Shown here: piece after piece, positions 1 to 9,311 of the stretch
How the letters are laid out: each line of letters starts with the position of its first letter
Position numbering within the stretch: the stretch's first letter is position 1
DNA from: Ipomoea triloba
Taxonomy: Eukaryota; Streptophyta; Magnoliopsida; Solanales; Convolvulaceae
Direction of reading: 5' to 3'
NCBI RefSeq assembly: GCF_003576645.1
Contig: NC_044919.1
Span: 20,149,068 to 20,213,067, forward strand
Length of the DNA stretch: 64,000 bases
Notes under the pieces: generated by a model
Database searches by the model: none
Told to the model about the DNA's origin: nothing
The model's input: the letters and a program-made list of their open reading frames with translations, nothing else
Position numbers and translations under genes: made by a program

Positions 1-1
1 A

Positions 2-1423
2 AGACTTGAACAAATAGAAATTATAGGAGAAAATCCTGTAAAATTCTGGGAAAAGAATAAAACTGAATGTAAACTTGAAATTATTAACCCAGATATAACT
101 ATTAAATCCCAAAACTTTAAATATGGACCTTGGGAACAAGATGAGTTTAAAATGCACATCGACCAACTTTTAAAACTGGGTATTATAACAAGATCAACTT
201 CTAGACACAGAACTCCTGCTTTTATAGTCCAGAAAGAAGCAGAAAAGAAACGTGGTCAATCCAGAATGGTATTCGACTACAGAAGACTTAATGATAATAC
301 TTATGAAGACGGGTATTGTATCCCTGACAAAGATACTTTAATTAACAAAATACAAAATAGAAACTGGTTTTCAAAATTCGACTTAAAATCTGGATTTTGG
401 CAAGTTAGAATGCATCCAGAGAGCATAGAATGGACAGCCTTTTCATGTCCATTGGGACTTTTTGAAAGGAAAGTAATGCCATTTGGACTTAAAAACGCTC
501 CTCAAAAATTTCAAAGAATGATGGATGAATTTTTTAAGGATTTCTATGACTTTACTTGTATCTATATAGACGATATACTTGTTTTTTCAAAAACTAAAGA
601 AGAGCATAGAGCTCATCTTTACACTATATTTACTATTTTTGAAAAATATGGACTTATTGTTTCTAAAAAGAAAATGGAACTTTGCAAAAACCATATTTCT
701 TTTTTAGGAGCTGAGATAGGAGAAGGCACTATTAAACTTCAACCACATATTTCTAGGAAGATACTTGAATTCCCAGATAAACTTGAAAACTTAAAACAAT
801 TACAATCCTTTCTAGGATTAGTAAACTACACTAGACCTTATTTTAAAGATCTTGCAAAACTCACTACACCACTTTACAATAAATCACAAACTAAAGGATA
901 TAGAAACTTTAATGACCAAGATATTAAAATTGTTCAACAAATAAAAGAAAAAATCCAACAACTTGAACCTATGGCATTGCCATTAGATTCAGATTACTTA
1001 ATAGTACAAACTGATGGAAGTAAAGATGGATGGGGAGGAATACTTATTAAGAAACCAACTGAATACTCTCCTAAATCTACTGAAAAACTCTGCAGATACA
1101 CTTCTGGTGTATTTAAGGAAAAAGGATACTTAACTTCTATGGATTATGAATTACTTGCTATTATTTATGTCCTAGAAAAATTTGCACTTTTTATACTTTC
1201 AAGAAAATTTTTTACTATAAGAACAGATTGCGAGTCCATAGTAAAATTTGCAGACACTAAAAACGAAAGGAAACTTACTGCAAACAGATGGCTCAAATTC
1301 AGGGAATTTGTGCTAACTAGAGGTTTCCATATTAAATGGGAACATACTAAAGGAAAAGATAATCGACTTGCTGATATCCTTTCCAGAAACATTTTGGATT
1401 ACAAACTTTATGATCCTCCATAA
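2..1423 (+). CDS. Endogenous caulimovirid polymerase: RT and RNase H (5'-truncated by window)
   Basis: The frame is open from base 2, so the start lies outside the window; the first internal ATG is at 152. The product is the C-terminal part of a plant pararetrovirus polyprotein that copies pregenomic RNA into DNA. Visible motifs are the RT catalytic box CIYIDDILVFS (about 545-577), the upstream RT block MVFDYRRLND and the thumb motif FLGLVNYTRPYF. RNase H follows with its acidic residues in VQTDGSKDGWGG, DYELLAI, IRTDCES and KGKDNRLADILSR. No integrase follows, and a transactivator-like ORF starts 50 bp downstream, which is caulimovirid gene order rather than Ty3/Gypsy order. The frame has no stop or frameshift, so this is a little-decayed copy. 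The closest type is probably the solendovirus/cavemovirus/petuvirus group; the genus is inferred, not shown. Confidence 0.88.
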   Translation, partial: RLEQIEIIGENPVKFWEKNKTECKLEIINPDITIKSQNFKYGPWEQDEFKMHIDQLLKLGIITRSTSRHRTPAFIVQKEAEKKRGQSRMVFDYRRLNDNTYEDGYCIPDKDTLINKIQNRNWFSKFDLKSGFWQVRMHPESIEWTAFSCPLGLFERKVMPFGLKNAPQKFQRMMDEFFKDFYDFTCIYIDDILVFSKTKEEHRAHLYTIFTIFEKYGLIVSKKKMELCKNHISFLGAEIGEGTIKLQPHISRKILEFPDKLENLKQLQSFLGLVNYTRPYFKDLAKLTTPLYNKSQTKGYRNFNDQDIKIVQQIKEKIQQLEPMALPLDSDYLIVQTDGSKDGWGGILIKKPTEYSPKSTEKLCRYTSGVFKEKGYLTSMDYELLAIIYVLEKFALFILSRKFFTIRTDCESIVKFADTKNERKLTANRWLKFREFVLTRGFHIKWEHTKGKDNRLADILSRNILDYKLYDPP

Positions 1424-1473
1424 ATTATTTTAACAATTAATCTGAGTTTTGCAGAACTTTCCTAGACTTCACT

Positions 1474-3162
1474 ATGGAGAAAACTTTCAAGGTGGACAGA
1501 TATGAACTTGCTGTTATTCCTGAAAGGAATCAGTTCAAAACTCCACTTCGTGAGAAACTTACTGAAGAAGAACAATGCTTAGTTGACAATATTTGGAGCT
1601 TGTCAACTATAGCCCAGTCTTCTGGAAGGAAGGCTACTTGCGTAAACTACTTAATCCAACTTTTGGTTTCTGGAAGGCATAAGACCAAGAAACCATTTAC
1701 TTGTTATGCACTTTATACTGGCAAGAATGCTGGTTTATACTTGACTTGGGAGGAAATGATCACTGAACTTGAGGAACTTAAGAAAGATCCAAAATCTGGA
1801 AATCCTTTGTATAAAGGATATTACAGTATTGAGGAGGCCACTTCTATGCTAACTCAAAAGTTTGGAAACGACTTTGTTGTTTCTGAACAGATACTTAGGT
1901 ATAAAGAATACCTAAAACACTTGGATCAGTTCTCTGATCAAGAACTTCTGAAAAACTTGGAAACTGGAGCTTCCAGCTCAATGGAACTTCTGAAAAACTT
2001 GGAAACTGGAGCTTCCAGCTCAATGAAACTTCAGAGGTTTGAAGAAACTGGAGCTTCCAGCTCAATGAAACTTCAGAGGTTTGAACCTCAAACTCCCAAA
2101 AAGAAACTTGAGAATCAGAGGTTTGAACCTCAAACTCCCAAAAAGAAACTTGAGAATACTTTTTCTGAACCTCAAACTCCCAAAAAGAAACTTGAGAATA
2201 CTTTTTCTGAAGTAATGAAAACTTCCTCGAAACTTAAGGAAAAGGAGATTCCTTCACTTGGAAAGATCCCAACTCCAGCTACTTCTCTCAAATCCATTAC
2301 TTCACCTTCACTGACCAAGACTCTAGTTTGTCCTGGAGAATGTTCTTTAAGAACCTTTGCTTTACTTCAGGAATGTTTAGCCCAATTGGCTAATTCAAAC
2401 ATTTCTACTCCCGGAATCTCAGTCTCCTGGGATTTCAATTATAATCCCTATAAAACCTGTTCTTTACTTTTCTCAGACTGCCCTGAAAACCAACAATTTG
2501 AAGACTTTGAATGTCTGTGCAAATTAGAATTTGCTATCAGAAAGGCAAGACTTCTTATTCCTGAGTTTAAAGCTTTTAGATTTCAGGATTATCCAGTTAG
2601 CTTTGTTACACTTTTAAAGCATGGGTTGATTAGTTCAGCCAATGTTTCACCACTTCATGAATTCTCTGGAATTCTCCCAGAAACTTTGGCAGAAACTTTT
2701 GAAACAATCATTCCTGAATTCCCCAAAAAATTTAGACTGGATTTCACTTCCCTTTATCCTGACTTCAAAGAAACTAAACCTTCTTATCATCTAGTTGAAG
2801 TTAACTTCCAAAAAATTGATGATGAGTACAAAAGCTTTGAGGTAGAACACCAACAACCTAAAGCTTTGAAGCTTGAAGAAACTTTGGAAAAACAACTTGA
2901 CCAAGCTAGGGCCAAAATACTTGCAGAAAACTTCAATCGGACCAGGTCTAAATTCGCAAACAAAAACATACTTAGGGAAGACTCTCAAGGGAAAATTTAT
3001 TGTGATCCAAACATTGCAGCAAGACACTTCTTTCCCTTTGATGTTGCTCACTCCAACTTAAGACTTGTCAACTCTTACAGGAGAAGATTTGAGTCACGAT
3101 CCAAGAGAGTACTGCCGAGAACTTTGTCTTCTTCTGAATCAGAAGATATGAATATATCTTGA
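1474..3162 (+). CDS. Endogenous caulimovirid viroplasmin/translational transactivator (TAV)
   Basis: Uninterrupted 562-residue ORF beginning at ATG 1474, 50 bp after the polymerase stop. Residues about 75-125 carry the viroplasmin signature (KPFTCYALYTGKNAGLYLTW, then GNPLYKGYYSIEEATSML), the RNase-H-N-like fold of caulimovirid inclusion-body proteins. In related viruses this protein forms virus factories and permits translation of downstream ORFs on the polycistronic RNA. A Ser/Pro/Lys-rich middle with tandem repeats (about residues 157-246) separates this domain from a C-terminal half of unclear fold and a basic tail. Position after RT/RNase H and before the intergenic promoter matches ORF4/ORF VI in related genomes. 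Domain identity is well supported; activity is not tested. Confidence 0.82.
   Translation: MEKTFKVDRYELAVIPERNQFKTPLREKLTEEEQCLVDNIWSLSTIAQSSGRKATCVNYLIQLLVSGRHKTKKPFTCYALYTGKNAGLYLTWEEMITELEELKKDPKSGNPLYKGYYSIEEATSMLTQKFGNDFVVSEQILRYKEYLKHLDQFSDQELLKNLETGASSSMELLKNLETGASSSMKLQRFEETGASSSMKLQRFEPQTPKKKLENQRFEPQTPKKKLENTFSEPQTPKKKLENTFSEVMKTSSKLKEKEIPSLGKIPTPATSLKSITSPSLTKTLVCPGECSLRTFALLQECLAQLANSNISTPGISVSWDFNYNPYKTCSLLFSDCPENQQFEDFECLCKLEFAIRKARLLIPEFKAFRFQDYPVSFVTLLKHGLISSANVSPLHEFSGILPETLAETFETIIPEFPKKFRLDFTSLYPDFKETKPSYHLVEVNFQKIDDEYKSFEVEHQQPKALKLEETLEKQLDQARAKILAENFNRTRSKFANKNILREDSQGKIYCDPNIAARHFFPFDVAHSNLRLVNSYRRRFESRSKRVLPRTLSSSESEDMNIS
1942..2210 (+). repeat. In-frame tandem repeats inside TAV ORF
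   Basis: Three 42-bp units (starting 1942, 1984 and 2026) encode LLKNLETGASSSM-type blocks. They are followed by three overlapping 45-54-bp units encoding PQTPKKKLEN blocks. All keep the frame, so repeat expansion has been tolerated or is recent. The blocks overlap and share edges, which suggests stepwise slippage or unequal crossing over. Confidence 0.85.
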
Positions 3163-3400
3163 GAAGACAGCATTATTTTACTTTGGCCAAGATAAGGGGG
3201 CCTGTCCCTTTCAACTTTACTTTAAATGTACCACTTTAGCTGTACACTTTTTGACTATAGGGTAAGGAGATAAGATTCCTTATCTTTCTGTTACTTCAAC
3301 CGAAGATATGAGATAAGATTACATCTTATCTTCGAGATGTCAATAATGTAAATAGTTGTAGACAGTTGTAAAGTTAGTTCTAGGTTCTTCTTCTTCCCTC

Positions 3401-3408
3401 TATATAAG
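3401..3408 (+). promoter_or_regulatory. Pararetroviral pregenomic promoter TATA box (35S-like)
   Basis: TATATAAG sits in the context CCCTCTATATAAGAAGAAGC, closely resembling the CaMV 35S core promoter. Upstream (3255-3335) are several GATAAG/CTTATC motifs, including a short hairpin at about 3311-3331. It lies 239 bp after the TAV stop, where caulimovirid genomes place the pregenomic RNA promoter. The transcript would start around 3430. Confidence 0.75.
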
Positions 3409-3539
3409 AAGAAGCTTGTACATTTGTAAAGACACACAAGAAGAACACAAGAAAGTTATCAATGAAAAACCCTTTTCAGAAAACACTTCACTTCTAAAAA
3501 CTTTCTTCTTTTCTCTGCAAAACAGATTGCTACTAAGAG

Positions 3540-3880
3540 GTAATATTACTTAAACCAGATCTCTTTACTTTGTGTTTGTTCTTATTATTATGCTTTATTG
3601 TTCTTATTGTTCATATTTAAAAGACGTAAATCCTGCTTGAGCCGAAGCAACCTGTGTAGTCTAAGTTTGTATGTCAGGTAGAGAAAGTACCCAAGTGGGG
3701 AAAAGAGAAACCTGAGTTTGAATACTTAGATGTTGTTAAGGTTGTAGACGGAGGGTCATGGGATCCTTTGGTTAGTAGGTTAGGGATGATAAGGTGAAAA
3801 TAAAAAGAACAAATCTGATAATAAAGCAATAAAAGTAAGAACAAACATAAACTAAAAAGATCTAGATAAGTAATAAAATT
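3540..3880 (+). promoter_or_regulatory. Pregenomic RNA leader: long imperfect hairpin
   Basis: About 80 bases at 3540-3620 are imperfectly complementary to 3797-3880; for example TTTGTGTTTGTTCTTATTAT pairs with the reverse complement of a stretch near 3838. They enclose about 175 bases with short uORF-like segments. Caulimovirids have such a stem in the leader, where it drives ribosome shunting and holds the packaging region. The stem ends about 95 bp before the next ORF. A tRNA-Met primer site was not found here. Confidence 0.6.
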
Positions 3881-3976
3881 CTTAGTATAACAGCCTGTGA
3901 TGCAAGAGAAAAGAAGAATCTTTAAACCAGAAGGTTTTCATAAAACTTAAACTTCTTGAAAAACTTATCTATCACC

Positions 3977-4468
3977 ATGGATAAAAAACTTATTCAACAA
4001 TACTTTGGAAGTACTAAAAACTTTTTAACCGAAAGAATACATCAGGAAACTGATGGAATCCATACTTTTTACCGAGACCCAAACTCAGAAACATATTTCG
4101 ACTACGATATTACTGTACCAAACCATAACTTAATCAAAGAAGGATTAGACAAAATCTTTCCTACTGAAATTTCAAATACAATACTTTCAAAGTTAGAATT
4201 TCAAACTTTTCAAGAAACTTTATTTCTAGATTCAATTAAAGAATCTGTTGGTCAACTTTTTGAAAAACACGAACTAGAACTTAAACTCAAAGAGTTATCT
4301 CACTTTGTTATTACTTCAAATCACATATCCAACTTCAGAGGTTTTCTTAGACCTTTTGAGGTGAACGCCACTTATCATCTTGGTAATAACCTCCAAATTT
4401 TAAACTTCCCCACTTATAATAATCATCATGAAACTGATGATTGGGATAACTTTACTGAAGGAAACTAG
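3977..4468 (+). CDS. First ORF downstream of pararetroviral leader (unknown function)
   Basis: 163-residue ORF. The start chosen is ATG 3977 because it sits in ACCATGG, a very strong plant context; the frame also runs upstream to a TTG at 3956. The protein is acidic and hydrophilic, with short charged helices in the middle (for example FEKHELELKLKELSHF) and no membrane segment. It occupies the position of ORF1 of solendovirus-like genomes, where a protein of unknown function precedes the capsid/movement ORF. It could instead be a truncated N-terminus of a capsid/movement polyprotein. After the stop the viral sequence continues only about 100 bp before a (TA)n tract. Confidence 0.5.
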   Translation: MDKKLIQQYFGSTKNFLTERIHQETDGIHTFYRDPNSETYFDYDITVPNHNLIKEGLDKIFPTEISNTILSKLEFQTFQETLFLDSIKESVGQLFEKHELELKLKELSHFVITSNHISNFRGFLRPFEVNATYHLGNNLQILNFPTYNNHHETDDWDNFTEGN

Positions 4469-4582
4469 AATAACAATAATTATTCCAGTGGACCAGAGAC
4501 AGACTAAAACTTTCTTTTTATAAACCTTTACTAAAGGCATACTCCACTCCTGCGGGAGCATCCCCCCCTCTTTACTTGGTAT

Positions 4583-4583
<1 letters not shown>

Positions 4584-4617
<34 letters not shown>
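4584..4617. repeat. (TA)n microsatellite at the virus/transposon boundary
   Basis: Uninterrupted AT dinucleotide tract directly after the last recognisable viral sequence. TA tracts are frequent boundaries of integrated pararetroviruses. Confidence 0.9.
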
Positions 4618-4618
<1 letters not shown>

Positions 4619-4764
4619 CGGAAAGGCATTTATAGGTGTAGTGTATGTGTTATTTTGTACTAGTGCGTTGACAATATATATCTACTGCTAATAACCTAGT
4701 CTTGTAATTTCATGTTATTACCGATATTGTTAGCTTTACAGGTGAATTTGATTTTTGTATGTAG

Positions 4765-4872
4765 GTTCCAATAATGGTTGTTATGAAGGCCATGGGAATG
4801 GAGAGTGATCAAGAGGTTGTGCAGATGGTTCGAAGAGATCCTCGGTATAGTGCTCTGCTTTTGCCTTCCATT
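4765..4872 (+). pseudogene. Captured exon of RNA polymerase III second-largest subunit (RPC2/NRPC2)
   Basis: 36 codons open after a good acceptor (TTTTTGTATGTAG). They encode VPIMVVMKAMGMESDQEVVQ and continue MVRRDPRYSALLLPSI. The block KAMGMESDQEVVQM is characteristic of the Pol III subunit RPC2 in plants and has a clear equivalent in animals. After PSI the similarity stops and TGA follows at codon 51. One Arg (MVRRDP) stands where a Gly is usual. The exon lies between two copies of a CACTA-type terminus, so gene capture by the transposon is the likely origin. It is a non-functional fragment. Confidence 0.7.
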
Positions 4873-5180
4873 GGGATAATACAAATCACAAAATGCTCCG
4901 GATGAAGCTAATGATTCGTGAGCACAATAAACCCATAATTTACTCTTTATGTTAAGATAGTCTTTTCAAAATTCTTGCTTTTGTGTTAGATGTGTCATTT
5001 GTAGATTGACTTTGCTTTTGTCAAGGAACAGAAAATGTGAGAATCAATAATTTATATAGCTATATGTATTTTTTTTTGTATTGTAGTGTATTTTGATATA
5101 GTTTGCGTATTTTAGTTTTCTTCGTATATTAGAGAGTATATATATATATATATATATATTATTCTTTTAAAAAAAACGTA

Positions 5181-5224
5181 TGACTTTCCGCTACACCCGC
5201 TCGAGCGGGTGTAGCGGAAAGTCA
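5181..5224. repeat. Perfect 44-bp palindrome
   Basis: TGACTTTCCGCTACACCCGC is followed by the central XhoI-like CTCGAG and its exact reverse complement. Two degenerate relatives follow at about 5235-5281 and 5305-5335. It is part of the CACTA subterminal repeats. Confidence 0.9.
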
Positions 5225-5430
5225 TTTTTTTTAATTACTTTACGCTACACCTGCTTCAGAGCGGGTGTAACATAAAGTAATTTTTTTAATTAAAAAAATA
5301 CTTTACGCTACACCTCTACAGGTGTAGCGGAAAGTTAAGGACTTTTAGAGTCACCTCCATACGCTATACTTGTACAGGTGTAGCGAAAACACTTTTACAG
5401 GTGTAGCGTATGTGCTTTTTTGTACTAGTG

Positions 5431-6756
5431 TAAGCCTCCGAGATACCCTTAAATCAAGCTCATATTAGGGTGTTTTGTCACGTCTATAGCATCCTTACAT
5501 GATAAATTGTGCTCATAAATGCTTGAAAATCACTAACCAACACACGAAAGCTACTTTTAGCCTAAAGGAGGTGAAACAGGAGCCCCGGGAAGCAAATAGG
5601 AGCAAAAGTTGAGCTTAAAGAGCGAACCAGGCAAGATCGGAGCCCCGGAGGACCCAACAGGATGGCCACACGCGTGTGAGCATGCGTGGAAATAATCCAG
5701 TAGCCTCCCACGCACACTCACACGCGTGTGAGCAGGCGTGGAGACTGCATTGCGTGAAAATTGACTAGGGTTGCTTTTTCGGAGACTATTTAAACCCCTT
5801 TGATAGATTTTCAGAGGAGGTTCCCAGAAATTTAGTTTTCCTTTCCTTAGTTTTTCCTTTGGAGAACTTTCTCCATTTTCTTAGTTTTTCATTTCTTAGT
5901 TTAGATAAAACTCCATTGTAGAAGACAACAAGCTTGGATTGAAGGATTACTTCACTCTAGGTGATCTCTATTTCATTTCTATTATATTTTGTTATCTTGT
6001 TCTTGGATTAAATTAGCTTTTGTCTTGAATTTCATATCATGAGTGGCTAGTTTAATGGGATTTGGATTGTGTGATTGTATGATGCTAGTGTGATGATCTT
6101 ATCTCTATTTTGGATCTAAATGCTTAAATTGTTGGATTATCTATTCTTGTCTATTGATTGTTGTTTTGATGAGATCTTGTTTGGATTTGGCCAATCTAGA
6201 TGAGAGATTGAGCTCTTGACTCTTTCATGTCTTTGATTAGAGTTAGGATTTGAAGCTTGATACAATCACAGTTCCTATGGACTTCTTAAGAATAGTAGGA
6301 TAGTGTGTAGCTTAAGTGTTTGAAAAAATTCATCTTAGAGCTTTGGATGCTTGAAGGCACTCCTTAGTCAAAGAAGCCTTAGTACACAAAGGTGGAAAAG
6401 GACTAAGACAACACACTCTTGAATAGCCAACATCCTAGCATTATCTATCCATTACCTTAGTCACACCAAGATGCAACATACATGAACACTATCCAATCCC
6501 TACCCCTTTTACTTATTTACAAACTCTTTTACTTTACTACTTTCTTGCACACAAATCAAACCTAATGAACTCCTTTCACTCACAATCCACCATTCACCAC
6601 ACTCGAATCCCATGCATGACTCAATCAAGTAAACTCCCGAACCTTTGACACACCTCCACGTCCCTCCTTCGAGACCGACACTCGGGGAGTCACTGACTTT
6701 CCGTTTTAACATAAATATCTTTTGACGAATCAACCCCTGCACAATACTGCATTCTT
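5431..6756 (+). other. Non-coding LTR/UTR-like sequence of an LTR retrotransposon (Athila/Tat-like)
   Basis: No coding sequence. A TATA-like GACTATTTAAACCCC at about 5785 is followed by long T/C-rich leader-like DNA and an extended TTGTTTTGATGAGATC-style region resembling the long LTR and leader of Athila/Tat Gypsy elements. GC-rich inverted motifs (CACACGCGTGTGAGCA) occur twice at 5670-5735. Exact LTR borders and a target duplication were not found. Near 6750 it joins the chromovirus reverse transcriptase frame. Confidence 0.35.
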
Positions 6757-7881
6757 CATGTGTAATGAGCAAAAGATTGTCCTACGAGGACCAAAGGGGA
6801 AGAGAATATCATACCAAAGAATTGAAAAGCAACCCGAACCAAAGTTAATGACAATGCAGGAATTGAGGAAGTATGCTCGCAAGGGATGTGAGGTATATCT
6901 CTGTTTGGTGCAAGATGCTGAGATAGGAGAACTTGAAATTAACCGAATCCCAGTTGTGTGTGAATTTCCTAACGTGTTTCTAGATGACCTCACGGAAATA
7001 CCGCCGAAGAGGGAAGTGGAATTTACTATCAATCTCGTACTAGGAACCTCACCTATCTCGAGAGCGCCTTATCGAATGGCACCCAAAGAGATGGAGGAGT
7101 TGAAGGCACAATTGGCGGAACTATTGGAGAAGGGATTCATCAGACCAAGTGTATCACCTTGGGGCGCACCAGTATTGTTTGTGAAAAAGAAAGATGGAAG
7201 CCTTAGACTGTGCATCGATTATAGAGAACTCAATCGAGTCACAGTAAAGAACAAGTACCCATTGCCCAGGATCGACGATCTGTTTGATCAATTAAGGGGA
7301 GCTGGCGTATTTTCAAAGAAATATTTACGTTCAGGGTATCACCAAGTACGAGTCACGAAGCAGGACATTTCCAAAACGGCGTTCCGGACTAGATATGGGC
7401 ACTACGAATTCACAGTCATGCCGTTCGGAGTGACTAATGCACCAGGAACTTTTATGGACCTGATGAACAGGATTTTTCTTCCGTATCTGGATAAGTTCAT
7501 CGTTGTCTTTATAGACGACATTCTAGTTTACTCAAAGACACCGGAGGAGCACGAAGAACATCTCAGAACGGTGTTACAGATGCTGAGAGAAAAGAAACTT
7601 TTCGCAAAATTGTCAAAATGCGAATTTTGGAAGGATGAAGTAGCATTTCTTGGTCACATAATCACCAAGGAAGGAATAGCAGTGGACCCGACTAAAATAC
7701 GGGCGGTAACTAAATGGGAAGCACCCAAATCGGTCACTGAAATCCGAAGTTTCTTAGGTTTGGCGGGTTATTACCGAAGATTTGTCTAGGACTTCTCGAA
7801 GATAGCAAAGCCGTTGACAAATCTTCTCAAAAAGACTACCAAGTATAGTTGGAATAAAGAATGCGAGCAGGCATTCCAAGA
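6757..7881 (+). pseudogene. Ty3/Gypsy chromovirus reverse transcriptase (truncated, one stop)
   Basis: The frame runs from a short post-protease linker into a complete RT core. Motifs visible are [13 protein letters not shown], the fingers block [27 protein letters not shown] and the catalytic [10 protein letters not shown], followed by thumb [16 protein letters not shown] at 7787 interrupts RRFV*DFSKIA, probably from CAG, after which the frame continues 30 codons to the start of RNase H and is cut at 7881. The usual DLRSGYHQ reads [10 protein letters not shown]. Protease and gag are missing on the left. Its downstream half is most likely the integrase at 17206, now 9.3 kb away. It resembles Tekay/Del-type chromoviruses; it is inactive. 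Confidence 0.88.
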
Positions 7882-8746
7882 ATTTTGGATCTTTTCCCCC
7901 AATTTACTCAAAACCCTAAGATCAAAATCAACACCATAACAACAAATATTAAGAACTTAAGCTTAGATTCATGCTCTAGGAGGAAAAACAAAGCTTTCCA
8001 CCGAATAAAATCGAAGTTTTACCGAATAGTTTGACACTTGTGAAGAAACTTGGCTATGGAAGCAAGCTTTAATGGAGGAAAAAATGGTGAAGAAGATGAA
8101 GATGATCACACTTTCTCTCTCTCTCTTTGATTTCGGCAATTTGAAGGGAAATGGAAAAAAAATTAAAGACAAAGCTTATATATTATATGAGGGAGCTTGT
8201 AGGATAAGCCACATTATTTGGATCATCTTCAAGAATTAATTAAATAATAACATGTGGCTAGAAATGGTGACAAGTGTCAAAATTTTATGATAACTCAAGA
8301 AAAATATCTTCAATTGGACTGGTAAGGGTCAAAACAGATATAATTTCGGTAGGAAATAATTTAAATAGGAATAATTCCGAAACTAAAAATTTATCTCAGA
8401 CTGAAACTCAAAATTGGGCTAGGTTCGGTACACCGCGAAATTTTGCGATGTTACGGTCAAAATAAATTTTCACCCTTGTAGTCCGTCTAATTCCAACTTA
8501 ACTAAGCAGGAAGTTCATACTTAGTCATAATATGCATAATCATCCATTTCCTAGGAAATCCGAGCTGAAAATTCGTTCCTTAAAAATTTTACGGTTCGCG
8601 ACCGGTACGTATGATCGCAGCTTAATAACAACTATACTCCCTTATAAAAAATTCCTTTGAAGCATCGGGAGATCATCTTATGAATTTCATAGCCTAAAGA
8701 TATATTTTTCGAACCTTAGTCTTATAGGAATAGGCGAGGGGTTACA
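7882..8746 (-). mobile_element. Chromovirus LTR, minus orientation, truncated (copy A)
   Basis: Read on the minus strand it starts TGTAACCCCTCGCC at 8746 and matches the first 860 bp of the LTR ending at 17205 with few differences. Its other end is cut at 7882 against the RT frame. Minus-strand polypurine sequence (GGAGGGTAGAC) directly precedes it at 8747-8761, so it is the 3' LTR of a minus-strand element. Bases 8348-8746 recur at 9973-10371 after the single N at 9972. Confidence 0.8.
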
Positions 8747-8857
8747 GTCTACCCTCCTTAAAAATAGTTTCGTCCCCGAAACTTACTTCCTAGCATCTAC
8801 GGTTTCACAGAAGACCGCTTCCTACTTTCATGCACACATTCGACATTTATCACTTCG

Positions 8858-9311
8858 ATGCCTTCTAGCTCAAAACGGATAAGGTTTCCGGGACAATTGA
8901 ATCCCTCAATTTTTATTGTGATATTATCATATCCCTCCTTTCAGGCTACTACTATTCCCGGAGCAGTTCTTTCATTCAAATCTAACTCAATAGTAGGCCT
9001 TAACTTTAACCTATCCGTAATTGTAGAGGATATAAACGAATTGGTAGCTCCCGTATCAAACAATACTAAGCCAAACACTGAGTTAATAAGAAATGTACCG
9101 GTCACAACGTCGTTAGCCTGAGCTTGCCTGCTATTGACGACGTAGATCTTGCTTTGGTTTCCTGCACTGCTTTCTCCCATGGGTGCTTTCCCTTTGTCGT
9201 TGGGATTTGGAGCTGCGCTAGTCGGCCTCCCCCGATTTCCTTGTTGAAAGTTGCCTCTTCCATTTCCTGCCCCCACGGGTCTCTGGTTGGTGTTCCCTCC
9301 GAATCCTCTAG
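8858..9311 (-). pseudogene. Gag C-terminus/aspartic protease fragment of chromovirus
   Basis: On the minus strand from 9311 the frame reads a Gly/Asn/Gln-rich gag tail (GNGRGNFQQGNRGRP), then the protease active site VLFDTGATNSFIS. A stop after TAPGIVVA at 8941 and remnants IEGFNCPGNLIRFELEGIEV follow. The protease would mature the polyprotein. Reverse transcriptase and integrase are absent: about 100 bp after the protease the sequence reaches the polypurine tract and 3' LTR. The element therefore has a large internal deletion. On its gag side it is fused at 9311/9312 to a plus-strand LTR piece. Confidence 0.75.

Larger units (their letters stand above)
4618..5430 (-). mobile_element. CACTA (En/Spm-like) element ends with subterminal repeats, fragmentary
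   Basis: The right edge, read on the minus strand, begins CACTAGTACAAAAAAGCACA, a CACTA-type terminus. A second copy of the same terminus in the same orientation ends at 4665. Adjacent to the right end (5181-5400) are multiple direct and inverted copies of a GGTGTAGCGGAAAGT-like unit, the subterminal repeat arrangement typical of this superfamily. Both termini point the same way and no opposite end is visible, so this is a tandem or truncated arrangement rather than a clean element. The interior (4666-5160) carries a host exon fragment and otherwise AT-rich sequence. Confidence 0.6.

Noticed and set aside
1..1423. RT at the window start as Ty3/Gypsy pol
   Set aside because: No integrase after RNase H and a viroplasmin ORF follows, so it is caulimovirid.
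8274..8465. 63-codon frame also found at 16737 and, inverted, at 12553
   Set aside because: Tempting because it recurs, but it lies in the U3 part of the LTR, antisense in each, and recurs only because the LTR does; no family features.
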